From: Sphingopyxis sp.
GTDB lineage: Bacteria > Pseudomonadota > Alphaproteobacteria > Sphingomonadales > Sphingomonadaceae
Reading direction: 5' to 3'
Length of the DNA stretch: 64,000 bases
Assembly: GCA_030145715.1 (NCBI GenBank)
Contig: JAIXHQ010000014.1
Location: 1-64,000, forward strand
This document shows, piece after piece, positions 36,487-44,807 of the stretch. A model generated the notes under the pieces. The model had not been told where the DNA came from, ran no database searches, and saw only the letters and a program-made list of their open reading frames with translations. Within the stretch, counting starts at the first letter, position 1, and each line of letters starts with the position of its first letter. A program made the translations under genes and the position numbers.

Positions 36487-37967
36487 CGGCGTGGCAGCGC
36501 CATATCGCGGCGCTCGCGCTGCTTTCGGGCGTGATCCTCGCGATATTCTGGCGCGATGCCGCCGACATGGCTGGCATCTGGTGGCATAGTTCGACCTTTA
36601 CCCATTGCCTGTTGATGGTGCCGATGATCGGCTGGCTGGTGTCGCAGCGCGCACATCTGCTGCGTCCGTTCGCCCCGGCATTCTGGTGGCCCGCGCTGAT
36701 ATGGATGGCCGGTGCCGGACTGGTGTGGTTGATCGGTGAAGCGGCGGGGGTGGCGCTGTTCCGCCAGCTTGGCCTTGTCCTGATGTTGCAGGGAGCTGTC
36801 GGTGCGGCGCTGGGTGAAAAGCTGGTGCGCGGGCTGCTTTTTCCGCTTGGCTATGCACTGTTGCTCGTCCCGTTCGGTGAGGAACTGGTGCCATTGTTGC
36901 AGACCTTTACCGCGCATATCAGCGTGCTGCTGCTTCATCTGTCGGGCATCGCCGCCGAAATGCAGGGCGTGTTCATCACGACCGACGCCGGTTTTTTCGA
37001 GGTCGCGGAGGAATGTTCCGGGGTCAATTTCCTGATCGCGATGCTGGCCTATTCGGTGTTTGCCGCGCATCTCTGTTTCAAAAGCTGGGTGCGCCGGTCC
37101 GTCTTTGTCGCCGCCGCATTGGCGACGACGATCATCGCCAATGCGCTGCGCGCCTATGGCACGATGGTCGCAGCCGAAATCTGGGGAATCGAAGCGGCGG
37201 GCGGGATCGACCATATCTTCTATGGCTGGATATTCTTTGGCCTTGTCATCCTGATCGTCATGCTTGTCGCGCGTCGCTGGTTCGATCGACCGGCCAATGA
37301 CGTCGCTGTCGATACGCGCACCCTTGGCGGTGCTTCGCGTTTCGCGGGGGCGGGCAGGGCGGTCCTGCCCGCCGCGATCGCCATCCCGCTGCTTTTCGCG
37401 GGGTGGGGCGTCGTCATCGGCGGGCGGAGCGCGCCGCTGTCCAAAACGATCGCGGTCGAGGCACCGCCCGGCTGGATCGACGCGAGCGCGGCGGCCGACG
37501 CCACCTTATGGGTGCCGCGTTTCGACGGCGCCGACCGATTGTTACTGCGCCGTTTTGCCGACGGCAGGGGGCGGGTGGTGACGGTCGCGATCGGCGGTTA
37601 CGAACGCCAGGCCGAAGGGCGCGAAATTGTCGCGTTCGGGCAGGGGGCGGTCGATCCCGACAGCAAATGGGCTTGGAGCGCATCCTTGCCCTCCGTCGCG
37701 GGAGCGAAGACCGACCGCCTGCTGCATCCCGGCCCGGTGCTGCGCGATGCGGCGACATGGTATGTCGTCGGCGGCGCCGTGACGGGCGACCCGCGGTGCG
37801 CGAAGATCGGGGGGCTTTGGGCGCGATTACTGGGCGGCGACCCGCGCGCGCTGTCACTGATCGTATCGAGCGAGGAACGGCAGGGTGGCCGCGATGCGAT
37901 TACCGATTTCGTTTCCGCGTCGGGCGGAGTCAAAGCGATGGCTGACCGCGCGTTGAAAACCCGCTAG
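36483..37967 (+). CDS. xrtA: Exosortase A fused to an EpsI domain
   Basis: 494 residues. Integral-membrane transpeptidase-like enzyme that recognises the C-terminal PEP-CTERM signal of exported proteins. Eight or so hydrophobic segments fill residues 8-270. The proposed catalytic triad is intact: Cys178 (AEECSGVNF), Arg223 (NALRAYG) and His244 (GGIDHIFYGW). After TM near 290-310, residues about 320-490 form an EpsI-like (DUF3485) periplasmic domain (PPGWIDASAAADATLWVPRFDG... ), elsewhere often encoded separately. ATG 36483 overlaps the glycosyltransferase stop. Confidence 0.95.
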   Translation: MTAWQRHIAALALLSGVILAIFWRDAADMAGIWWHSSTFTHCLLMVPMIGWLVSQRAHLLRPFAPAFWWPALIWMAGAGLVWLIGEAAGVALFRQLGLVLMLQGAVGAALGEKLVRGLLFPLGYALLLVPFGEELVPLLQTFTAHISVLLLHLSGIAAEMQGVFITTDAGFFEVAEECSGVNFLIAMLAYSVFAAHLCFKSWVRRSVFVAAALATTIIANALRAYGTMVAAEIWGIEAAGGIDHIFYGWIFFGLVILIVMLVARRWFDRPANDVAVDTRTLGGASRFAGAGRAVLPAAIAIPLLFAGWGVVIGGRSAPLSKTIAVEAPPGWIDASAAADATLWVPRFDGADRLLLRRFADGRGRVVTVAIGGYERQAEGREIVAFGQGAVDPDSKWAWSASLPSVAGAKTDRLLHPGPVLRDAATWYVVGGAVTGDPRCAKIGGLWARLLGGDPRALSLIVSSEERQGGRDAITDFVSASGGVKAMADRALKTR

Positions 37968-37978
37968 ATCATTCGGCC

Positions 37979-39874
37979 ATGTGTGGGATCGCGGGCATCT
38001 ATCATCTTGAGACGGCAAAGCCCGTCGATCCGGCCCGCCTGCGCGCGATGCTTCATCCGATGCAGCATCGCGGACCCGACGGATCGGGCGAGTGGACGGC
38101 ACCCGGGGTCGGGCTAGGCCATCTTCGCCTGTCGATCATCGATGTCGCGGGCAGCCCGCAGCCGATGGCGAGCGACGATGAAGCCGTCACGCTGACCTAT
38201 AACGGCGAAATCTATAATTTCCGCGAATTGCGGGCCGAGCTGGAGGATCGCGGTCATCGGTTCCGGACGAACGGCGATACCGAGGTCATCGTCGCCGCGT
38301 GGCGCCAATGGGGTCCGGATTGCCTGTCGCGGCTAAACGGCATGTTCGCCTTTGCGATCCACGATCATCAGCGGGGTTGCCTTTTCCTCGCGCGCGACCG
38401 GCTGGGCGTGAAGCCGCTGCATTATGTCCGCCTTTCGGACGGATCGGTGGCATTCGCGTCCGAATTGAAAGGGCTGCTGCGCCATCCGCTGCTGCGCCAG
38501 GAAGCGAACGTCAGCGCGATCGAGGATTTCCTGGCCTTTGGCTATGTCCCCGATGACAATTGCATCGTCGCCGGGGTGCAGAAACTGGCGGCCGGCCATT
38601 ATCTGATGCTCGAACGCGGAAAGCCGGTGCCCGCGCCGACGCGCTGGTGGGCGCCCGATTTCTCGCGGCGTATTCGGGCGAGCGAGGGCGAGGCGGCCGA
38701 GCATCTGGTCCATCTGATGCGCGCCGCCGTCACCGATCGCATGGTGGCCGACGTGCCGCTGGGTGCCTTTCTTTCGGGCGGTGTCGATAGCAGCGCGGTG
38801 GTCGCGCTGATGGCCGAAGCGAGCGCCAAGGCGGTCAAGACCTGTACGATCGGGTTCGATCAGGCAGGGCTGGACGAGACCGCCTATGCGCAGCAGATCG
38901 CCGAGCGGTTCGCGACCGAACATCGCACCCGCACCGTCGCCGCGGGCGACTTTGCGCTGGTCGACCGGATCGCGGATCATTTCGACGAACCTTTCGCCGA
39001 TGCGAGCGCGCTGCCGACATATCGCGTGTGCGAACTGGCCCGCGAAGAGGTGACGGTCGCATTGTCGGGCGATGGCGCCGACGAGGCCTTTGCCGGTTAT
39101 CGCCGTCTGGTGTTTCAGCATCAGGAGGAACGGCTGCGGGGGCTGATTCCTGGCTTTCTGCGCCGGGGCGTGCTTGGCCCGCTGTCGCATGTCTGGCCGC
39201 AGATGGACTGGGCGCCGCGCCCGCTGCGCGCCCGCGCGACGCTCGCCAGCCTGTCGAAAAGCGGCGCCGAAGGATATGCCGAAGCGGTCGGTGCGACGGG
39301 GGCGGCGCAACGATCGCGCCTGTTCAGCGACAGTGCGCATCAGGCGCTGGGCGATCATGTGGCCGAGGCGCGGTACTGGAAGGCGATGGCCGATGCACCG
39401 GCGCGCGAGCCACTCGACCGGGCGCAATATGCCGATATGCAGATATGGCTGCCCGGCGACATCCTGACCAAGACCGACCGGATGAGCATGGCGGTCAGTC
39501 TGGAGGCGCGTGAACCGTTGCTCGACTATCGCCTGATCGAGTTCGCGGCCAGCCTGCCCGCGTCGATGCGCGTCAAGCGCGGGACGGGAAAGGCGATCAT
39601 GAAACAGGCGATGGAACGCTATCTGCCGCACGACATCCTTTATCGCCCCAAAATGGGGTTTGTGACCCCGGTATCGCACTGGTTTCGCGGGCCGCTGGTC
39701 GATGCCGCAAAGGGGCTCGCGACATCGGCGACGCTTGCGCGGTCGGGGTGGTTCGACATGGCAGAGATCGAACGCATCGTCGCGGCGCACCAGTCGGGAC
39801 GGCGCGATCATGGGCGGTTGATCTGGCAATTTTTCATGCTGGAAAAGTCGCTGGCAAAGCTGTTCGGCATATAG
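37979..39874 (+). CDS. Asparagine-synthase-like amidotransferase 1, exosortase A system-associated
   Basis: 631 residues. Ntn-type glutaminase domain beginning at Cys2 (MCGIAGIYHLE), with MQHRGPDGSGEW and LTYNGEIYNF. The synthetase domain has the PPi loop LSGGVDSSAVVALM (about 262-275) and LPGDILTKTDRMSMAVSLEAREP. AsnB-like, but this clade sits in EPS loci and probably amidates a sugar carboxylate or another intermediate rather than Asp; that is inference from the family. Starts 11 bases after xrtA. Confidence 0.93.
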   Translation: MCGIAGIYHLETAKPVDPARLRAMLHPMQHRGPDGSGEWTAPGVGLGHLRLSIIDVAGSPQPMASDDEAVTLTYNGEIYNFRELRAELEDRGHRFRTNGDTEVIVAAWRQWGPDCLSRLNGMFAFAIHDHQRGCLFLARDRLGVKPLHYVRLSDGSVAFASELKGLLRHPLLRQEANVSAIEDFLAFGYVPDDNCIVAGVQKLAAGHYLMLERGKPVPAPTRWWAPDFSRRIRASEGEAAEHLVHLMRAAVTDRMVADVPLGAFLSGGVDSSAVVALMAEASAKAVKTCTIGFDQAGLDETAYAQQIAERFATEHRTRTVAAGDFALVDRIADHFDEPFADASALPTYRVCELAREEVTVALSGDGADEAFAGYRRLVFQHQEERLRGLIPGFLRRGVLGPLSHVWPQMDWAPRPLRARATLASLSKSGAEGYAEAVGATGAAQRSRLFSDSAHQALGDHVAEARYWKAMADAPAREPLDRAQYADMQIWLPGDILTKTDRMSMAVSLEAREPLLDYRLIEFAASLPASMRVKRGTGKAIMKQAMERYLPHDILYRPKMGFVTPVSHWFRGPLVDAAKGLATSATLARSGWFDMAEIERIVAAHQSGRRDHGRLIWQFFMLEKSLAKLFGI

Positions 39875-39919
39875 AAATTTTGCCTTCATCTTAACATCTC
39901 GCTGCTAGGATCGCCGCCG

Positions 39920-41104
39920 ATGACGGTGCATCCCGCCTTTTCCATGACCGCCGCCGACGCCGCGCCGCTGACCGTGCGCGTCGTCGACCCGCTGGCGCTG
40001 TCGGACGATCTGGCCGCGGCATGGGATGGGCTGGCCGATGAGGCGAGCGAACCGAATCCCTTTGCCGAACGCTGGTGCCTGCAATCGGCGCTGCATCTGC
40101 TCGACCCCGAACGCCATGCGCGGCTGATCCTTGTCCGCGACGGCGGAGAGGGGCCGGTGATCGGTATCATGCCGATCGCGTCGGCGGCGCATTATGGCCG
40201 GGTGCCGCTGCGCCATGTGACGGGATGGGCGCATCCCAATCATTTTCATGGCGCGCCGCTGGTACGCGCCGGTTTTGAGCCATTGTTCTGGTCAATCCTC
40301 CTTGGCTGGTGCGATGCCGCGCCCTGGGCGCGAACGCTGCTCCATGTGCCGCGCCTGACCGAGGACGGCCCGCTTCACCGCGCGCTGATTGCCGTTGCGC
40401 GCGGACGCGGCGCCGAGGCCGAAGTGGTCCACCGCGAGGAACGGGCGCTGCTCGACAGCAAATTGTCGCCGGAGGAATATTGGGATGCCGCCGTGCGCGC
40501 AAAAAAGCGCAAGGAATTGCGCCGCCAGGCGAACCGGCTCGCCGAACAGGGCGCGGTTCGCTTTCGCCGCTGGCGGGCAGATGAAGTGGTCGATCCATGG
40601 ATCGATGCGTTCCTGAATCTGGAGGCGCGCGGCTGGAAAGGGCGGGCGGGATCGGCGCTGGCCAGCCATGGCGACACCGAAGCCTGGTTTCGCGCTGTCC
40701 TGACCGGCGCCGCGGGGGCGGGCAAGCTCGACATGCGGGCGCTCGACCTTGGCGAAATGCCGCTGGCGATGCTCGTCAACTTCCTTGTCCCGCCGGGCGG
40801 ATTTTCGTTCAAGACAGCATTTGACGAGGATTATGCCCGCTTCTCACCCGGCGTACTGCTGCAACAGGCGAATCTCGACCTGTTGGATGACCCGCACATC
40901 GCATGGGTCGATAGCTGTGCGGCGCCCGGCCATCCGATGATCGACAGCGTGTGGCGCGAACGCCGTGCGCTGGTGTGGGTCAATGTCCCGCTGTCGGCAA
41001 AGTCGGACAGGCTGCGTTTCGGCATGTTGACGAGGGCGGAACGTTTCTGGCGTCGCTGGAAGGGTGCCGCGCCCACCGAAAATGAGGTAGAAAGCCCGTC
41101 ATGA
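39920..41104 (+). CDS. GNAT/BioF2-like acyltransferase (EPS locus)
   Basis: 394 residues. Central block AKKRKELRRQANRLAEQGAVRFRR (split over about 194-217) and the later FLVPPGGFSFKTAFDEDYARFSPG, LDDPHIAWVDSCAAPGHP are typical of the acetyltransferase-domain family used in polysaccharide modification (cellulose/EPS GNATs). ATG 39944 is an alternative start. The 45-base gap to the amidotransferase is AT-rich (TCTTAACATC). ATGA overlap with the cupin gene. The third FemAB/GNAT-like protein in this locus. Confidence 0.83.
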   Translation: MTVHPAFSMTAADAAPLTVRVVDPLALSDDLAAAWDGLADEASEPNPFAERWCLQSALHLLDPERHARLILVRDGGEGPVIGIMPIASAAHYGRVPLRHVTGWAHPNHFHGAPLVRAGFEPLFWSILLGWCDAAPWARTLLHVPRLTEDGPLHRALIAVARGRGAEAEVVHREERALLDSKLSPEEYWDAAVRAKKRKELRRQANRLAEQGAVRFRRWRADEVVDPWIDAFLNLEARGWKGRAGSALASHGDTEAWFRAVLTGAAGAGKLDMRALDLGEMPLAMLVNFLVPPGGFSFKTAFDEDYARFSPGVLLQQANLDLLDDPHIAWVDSCAAPGHPMIDSVWRERRALVWVNVPLSAKSDRLRFGMLTRAERFWRRWKGAAPTENEVESPS

Positions 41105-41967
41105 CCGCGCATCAGCCGATCGATTGCCCCGTATTTCCCGCCGACACGCTGGATCGGATGGCGGCGCTCTATCCGCTCAAGGCGGGATTGCTGCACCATC
41201 ATCTGCCCGACCATCCCTTGCTGTCGATCGAGGCACTGGCGCAGCTTGGCGAGACGCTGCCCGCCAGCGAGGTTGAATATAATCCGGGTAACGTCCCGAT
41301 CGGCGTTCTGCCGGAAAATATTCCATCGAACGGCCTGTCGATCGGCGAGACGATCCGGACCATCGACACCAACGGCAGTTGGGCGGTGTTGAAGAATATC
41401 GAAAATGTTGACGCCTATCGCACCTTGCTGATGGATTTGCTGGGCGAGCTGAAGCCGGTGGTGACGCCGCGTACGGGTGCGATGCTGACGCCGCAGGGGT
41501 TCATCTTCATCTCGTCGCCGGGATCGATCACGCCTTTTCATTTCGACCCCGAACATAATATTCTGCTGCAACTCTGCGGCACGAAGGTCATGAATGTCTG
41601 GCCCGCCGGCGACGAGCGTTTCGCCGATCGGCGTGAACATGAACGCTATCATGGCGGCGGGCATCGCAACCTGCCGTGGCAAGATGCCTATCGGGATGAT
41701 GCGCAGCAGGTGCCGCTCGGTCCCGGCGATGCCGTGTTGATGCCGGTGATGGCGCCGCATTTCGTTGCCAACGGCGATGCGCCGTCGATCTCTTTGTCAA
41801 TCACCTGGCGCAGCGAATGGAGCTATCGCGAGTCCGAGGCGCACGCCGCCAATGCCGCGCTGCGCCGCATGGGACTGAACCCCGCGATGCCGCCGCGCTG
41901 GCCCAGTTATGCCTGGTTTCGCTCGACGGGGTGGCGCGCCGCGCGCAAGCTCAGGCTCGTGTCGTAA
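41101..41967 (+). CDS. Cupin-like (JmjC-type) domain protein
   Basis: 288 residues. A double-stranded beta-helix: GFIFISSPGSITPFHFDPEHNILLQLCGTK (split 135-165) gives the metal His-x-Asp (HFD), with a likely distal His in VMAPHFVANGD. Resembles cupin_8/JmjC-like Fe(II)/2-oxoglutarate hydroxylases. N-terminal residues 1-60 are helical. The last gene of the plus-strand EPS run, coupled to the GNAT gene by ATGA. It could hydroxylate a sugar, acyl or protein target; no substrate can be read. Confidence 0.8.
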   Translation: MTAHQPIDCPVFPADTLDRMAALYPLKAGLLHHHLPDHPLLSIEALAQLGETLPASEVEYNPGNVPIGVLPENIPSNGLSIGETIRTIDTNGSWAVLKNIENVDAYRTLLMDLLGELKPVVTPRTGAMLTPQGFIFISSPGSITPFHFDPEHNILLQLCGTKVMNVWPAGDERFADRREHERYHGGGHRNLPWQDAYRDDAQQVPLGPGDAVLMPVMAPHFVANGDAPSISLSITWRSEWSYRESEAHAANAALRRMGLNPAMPPRWPSYAWFRSTGWRAARKLRLVS

Positions 41968-42050
41968 CCGCTGCGTGACAGATTGCTTTCAATTGGCGCG
42001 AATTGGCGTTATGGGCGCCCATCCTTGGAATTTGAGCCAATAGAGGACTG

Positions 42051-42296
42051 ATGGCGAAAGAAGAACTTCTGGAAATGCGCGGCCAGGTGGTCGAACTGCT
42101 TCCCAACGCAATGTTCCGCGTCCGACTGGAAAATGACCACGAAATTTTGGGCCACACCGCCGGCAAGATGCGCAAGAACCGCATCCGCGTACTGGTGGGC
42201 GACGAAGTGCTCGTCGAACTGACCCCTTATGACCTGACCAAGGGCCGCATCACCTATCGCTTCATGCCGGGTCGCGGCGGCCCCGGGCCGTCCTGA
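42051..42296 (+). CDS. infA: Translation initiation factor IF-1
   Basis: 81 residues, an OB-fold protein binding the ribosomal A site during initiation. N-terminal [20 protein letters not shown], then [25 protein letters not shown] (split), and [11 protein letters not shown] are diagnostic. The slightly longer C-terminus ([10 protein letters not shown]) is usual in alphaproteobacteria. AGAGGACTG precedes the ATG. First of an infA-maf-RNase-yacG unit. Confidence 0.97.
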   Translation: MAKEELLEMRGQVVELLPNAMFRVRLENDHEILGHTAGKMRKNRIRVLVGDEVLVELTPYDLTKGRITYRFMPGRGGPGPS

Positions 42297-42300
42297 TCGA

Positions 42301-42317
42301 CGCGGGAGGTTCCCGCG
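42301..42317 (+). promoter_or_regulatory. Hairpin covering the maf ribosome-binding site
   Basis: CGCGGGA (42301-42307) and TCCCGCG (42311-42317) are exact inverted repeats with a GGT loop. The GGGAGG serving as maf Shine-Dalgarno lies in the 5' arm and loop, and GTG 42319 follows immediately. In mRNA it could limit maf initiation or act as a weak attenuator after infA. No T-run follows. Confidence 0.35.
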
Positions 42318-42318
42318 C

Positions 42319-42888
42319 GTGACCCTGGTTCTTGCATCGACGTCGCCGCGCCGCCGCGAATTGCTCGCGCGGATCGGCTTGACCCCGGCGCGCATCGCGG
42401 CGCCGGAAATCGATGAAACGCCGCTGAGGGGCGAATTGCCGCGCGACTATGTTGCGCGGCTTGCCGAGGGCAAGGCCGTGGCCGTCGAACGCGCGGCGGA
42501 CGAGGTGGTGCTGGCGGGCGATACGACCGTCGCGGTCGGGCGCCGCATTCTCGAAAAACCCGTCGACGAGGCTGATCTGCGCCGTATGCTGGCGCTGTTG
42601 TCGGGGCGGCGGCATCATGTCTATTCGGGTGTTTGCGTCGTCGGAACCGACGCAAAACCGCGCGTGCGCGTCGTCGATACGGTTGTCGCATTCAAGGTTC
42701 TGAGCGCGGCCGACATCGACTGGTATGTCGCAAGCGGCGAGGGCATGGGCAAGGCGGGTGGCTATGCCATTCAGGGCCGCGCCGAGATATTCGTTCGTTT
42801 CCTGTCGGGCAGCCATTCGAATGTCGTTGGCCTGCCCATGTTCGAAACGGCGGCGCTGCTGCGCGGCGCGGGGGTTCCATTTGGCTGA
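42319..42888 (+). CDS. maf: Maf-family nucleotide pyrophosphatase
   Basis: 189 residues from GTG. LVLASTSPRRRELL at the N-terminus is the Maf signature; Asp in VVLAGDTTVAVG and the GKAGGYAIQGRAEIFV block complete the active site. House-cleaning dTTP/UTP or modified-nucleotide pyrophosphatase. The end overlaps the TTG start of the RNase-like gene by eight bases. Confidence 0.93.
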   Translation: MTLVLASTSPRRRELLARIGLTPARIAAPEIDETPLRGELPRDYVARLAEGKAVAVERAADEVVLAGDTTVAVGRRILEKPVDEADLRRMLALLSGRRHHVYSGVCVVGTDAKPRVRVVDTVVAFKVLSAADIDWYVASGEGMGKAGGYAIQGRAEIFVRFLSGSHSNVVGLPMFETAALLRGAGVPFG

Positions 42889-43873
42889 GTGGCTGTATGA
42901 AGCCGGAATCGGGGAGGCGCGGGCCGCGCTGATCGATAATGGGAAGATCGTCGAAGCCCGGATTGAGCGAGAGGACGAAGGACCGCGGCCGGGCGCGGTC
43001 GTCGGCGCGCGGCTGGTCGAGATGGGACGTGGCGGAAAGGGCGCGCTGGTCGCGCTCGATTGGCCGGGCCAGCCGCAGGCGACGCTCGCCGCGATCCCGC
43101 CGGCGACCCCCGTCGGCGCGCGGCTGATCGTCGAAATCAGCCGCATGGCACTGCGCGAGCGCGCACGCGACAAGCCCGCGCGGGCGCGGCTGGCAGAGAG
43201 CGGCGCGGCGCTGACCGCCGGTTCCGATCTGCGGGCGCGTATCGAAGCATCGGGCATCATCGTCCGCGAAGCGGCATCGACCGGACCCGATCTTTTCGAA
43301 CAGGCGGGCTGGTCCGAAATGATCGACTGTGTGCGGGCGGGGCACTGGTCCTTTGCCGGGGGCGCGCTGTGGGTCGATGCGACGCCCGCGCTGGTGCTGA
43401 TCGACATAGACGGACAGGGCGACGCGCTTGCGCTGGCCAAGGCGGGCGCACAGGCCGCGGCGGCGGTGATCCGCCGGTGCGACATCGGTGGGTCCATCGG
43501 CATCGATTTTCCGTCGCTGCCCGACCGCGCGGGCCGCCAGGCGATTGACGCCGCGGTCGATGCGGCGATGACGGGGCCATTCGAACGCACCGCCGTCAAC
43601 GGTTTCGGCCTGATGCAGATCATCCGCCGCCGCGACCGGCCGTCGTTGATCGAACAAATATGCCTTGATCCCGTCGCGACCGACGCCGCGATGCTGCTGC
43701 GGCAGGCAGAGCGGGCGGTCGGCGCCGGCCTCTTGTCCCTGACCGCGCGGCCCGGCGTGATCGATCATGTCGCGGCACACCCGGCATGGACCGAAAATTT
43801 GCAGACTCGCACCGGACGCCGCGTTCAACTGCTGGCCGATCCGGATGTGAAAGGAGCGGGCCATGCCCAGTAA
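42881..43873 (+). CDS. Short RNase E/G-like protein
   Basis: 330 residues starting with TTG 42881 (LAEWLYEAGIGEARAALI); the open frame extends upstream inside maf but not with this N-terminus. It resembles RNase G/E: VGARLVEMGRGGKGALVAL as an S1-like part, DLFEQAGW, ALVLIDIDGQGDALA for the DNase I-like catalytic region with acidic residues, and VNGFGLMQIIRRRDRPSLIEQ, equivalent to the usual TxxGLVEMTRKR. At 330 residues it is much shorter than RNase E or G and lacks the zinc-link CxxC, so activity and oligomerisation may differ. Overlaps yacG by 11 bases. Confidence 0.8.
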   Translation: MAEWLYEAGIGEARAALIDNGKIVEARIEREDEGPRPGAVVGARLVEMGRGGKGALVALDWPGQPQATLAAIPPATPVGARLIVEISRMALRERARDKPARARLAESGAALTAGSDLRARIEASGIIVREAASTGPDLFEQAGWSEMIDCVRAGHWSFAGGALWVDATPALVLIDIDGQGDALALAKAGAQAAAAVIRRCDIGGSIGIDFPSLPDRAGRQAIDAAVDAAMTGPFERTAVNGFGLMQIIRRRDRPSLIEQICLDPVATDAAMLLRQAERAVGAGLLSLTARPGVIDHVAAHPAWTENLQTRTGRRVQLLADPDVKGAGHAQ

Positions 43874-44045
43874 ATCGCCGTGCTGTCCACTGTGCGGCAA
43901 TCCGCTCGATCCACAGTTCAAGCCCTTTTGCAGCCGTGGCTGCCGAGATCGCGACCTGTTGACCTGGTTTGGCGAGGGGTATCGCGTGCCAGTCGATCAG
44001 CCGCCCGACGGGACCGCCGACGATGACCGTTTCGACGAAGGCTGA
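43863..44045 (+). CDS. yacG: DNA gyrase inhibitor YacG (zinc-finger protein)
   Basis: 60 residues. Zinc ligands Cys8-x2-Cys11 (CPLCG) and Cys23-x3-Cys27 (FCSRGCRDRDLLTW). YacG binds GyrB and blocks DNA binding in E. coli. The C-terminus is acidic. The start lies inside the end of the RNase-like gene, a common pairing in alphaproteobacteria. Confidence 0.92.
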   Translation: MPSKSPCCPLCGNPLDPQFKPFCSRGCRDRDLLTWFGEGYRVPVDQPPDGTADDDRFDEG

Positions 44046-44141
44046 CGACCGGAAATCGAGCGCATAAAGCCACTGGACAGGATGAAAGGCCGTGCCTATA
44101 GCCGCCGCTCGCCAGCGCGGCCGTCCGGTCGCAGCGGCGAT

Positions 44142-44217
44142 GCCCGGGTAGCTCAGTTGGTAGAGCATGCGACTGAAAATCGCAGTGTCGGCGGTTCGAT
44201 CCCGTCCCCGGGCACCA
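44142..44217 (+). tRNA. tRNA-Phe (anticodon GAA)
   Basis: 76 bases folding as a cloverleaf: acceptor GCCCGGG/CCCGGGC, D stem GCTC/GAGC, anticodon stem TGCGA/TCGCA with loop CTGAAAA (GAA at 34-36), five-base variable loop GTGTC, T stem GGCGG/CCGTC with TTCGATC, and encoded ACCA end. It is followed by an integrase fragment, as expected for a tRNA used as an attachment site. Confidence 0.97.
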
Positions 44218-44379
44218 CAGCCTATTTCAGGCCGTTTCAGAGCATTCCAAAAATCCGGTAAATCATTCTTATTCAATGATTTATTGATGCATCCCATCTC
44301 GGGGCGCGGCTTTGCATCCCAGCCTCTTTTCGCAGAGTTTGGTGGTACATATCCAGACATGGCGAAAGGACTTGCCGCG

Positions 44380-44721
44380 ATGCTCAGTGCCACTGCCGTC
44401 GCCCAAGCCCGACCCAAAAACCAGCAATACAGGCTCTGGGATGAGCGGGGTCTCTACCTCTTCATCCTGCCCAACGGCAGCCGCGACCGGCGGCTCAACT
44501 ATCGCTTCGCGGACAAGCGAAAAACGATCTCGCTCGGGGTATTTCCTGACGTCGGTCGGGCGGTCGACGGCGTGACAGCGTTGTATCCAGACTTCGCCGT
44601 CCCAGAGTCGAAGCCGATCGAAGATATTATTCCCGGAGACGCTGCATGCGTGCTTCTTGAAGCCTCCTTCGGAGCGGCCGATTTTGCTCGCCGTCTGGTA
44701 CATCGAGCGCGAGATGGCTGA
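44380..44721 (+). pseudogene. Truncated tyrosine recombinase (P4-type integrase) N-terminus
   Basis: From ATG 44380 the frame reads MLSATAVAQARPKNQQYRLW, then GLYLFILPNGS, LNYRF and KRKTISLGVFPDV, the arm-binding (DUF4102-like) N-terminus of P4-family integrases. After about residue 60 the homology pattern stops; the rest (VDGVTALYPDF...) matches nothing I know and the catalytic R-H-R-Y domain is absent. The location, 160 bases beyond tRNA-Phe in the same direction, is the classic place for an island integrase. An in-frame ATG at 44359 is an alternative start. Interpreted as the relic of a lost or rearranged island. Confidence 0.75.
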
Positions 44722-44750
44722 ATGTCATTAAAGCGACCGTTCAGTCGTCG

Positions 44751-44788
44751 CCTCGAACCTGTCGGCGTGAGCGCCGGCAGATTCGAGG
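44751..44788. terminator. Long imperfect hairpin downstream of the nmrA-like gene
   Basis: CCTCGAACCTGTCGGCG (44751-44767) and CGCCGGCAGATTCGAGG (44772-44788) pair over 17 bases with two non-Watson-Crick positions and a TGAG loop. It sits 20 bases past the stop of the minus-strand nmrA-like gene and after the integrase relic, so it could terminate either. No clear T-run on either side, so it may instead be a REP-like element. Confidence 0.45.
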
Positions 44789-44807
44789 CTGGGTAGCCTA
44801 TGAAGCC

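Noticed and set aside
41991-42008. Direct repeat AATTGGCG twice before infA
   Set aside because: Two eight-base copies ten bases apart are too short to separate from chance without comparison to relatives.
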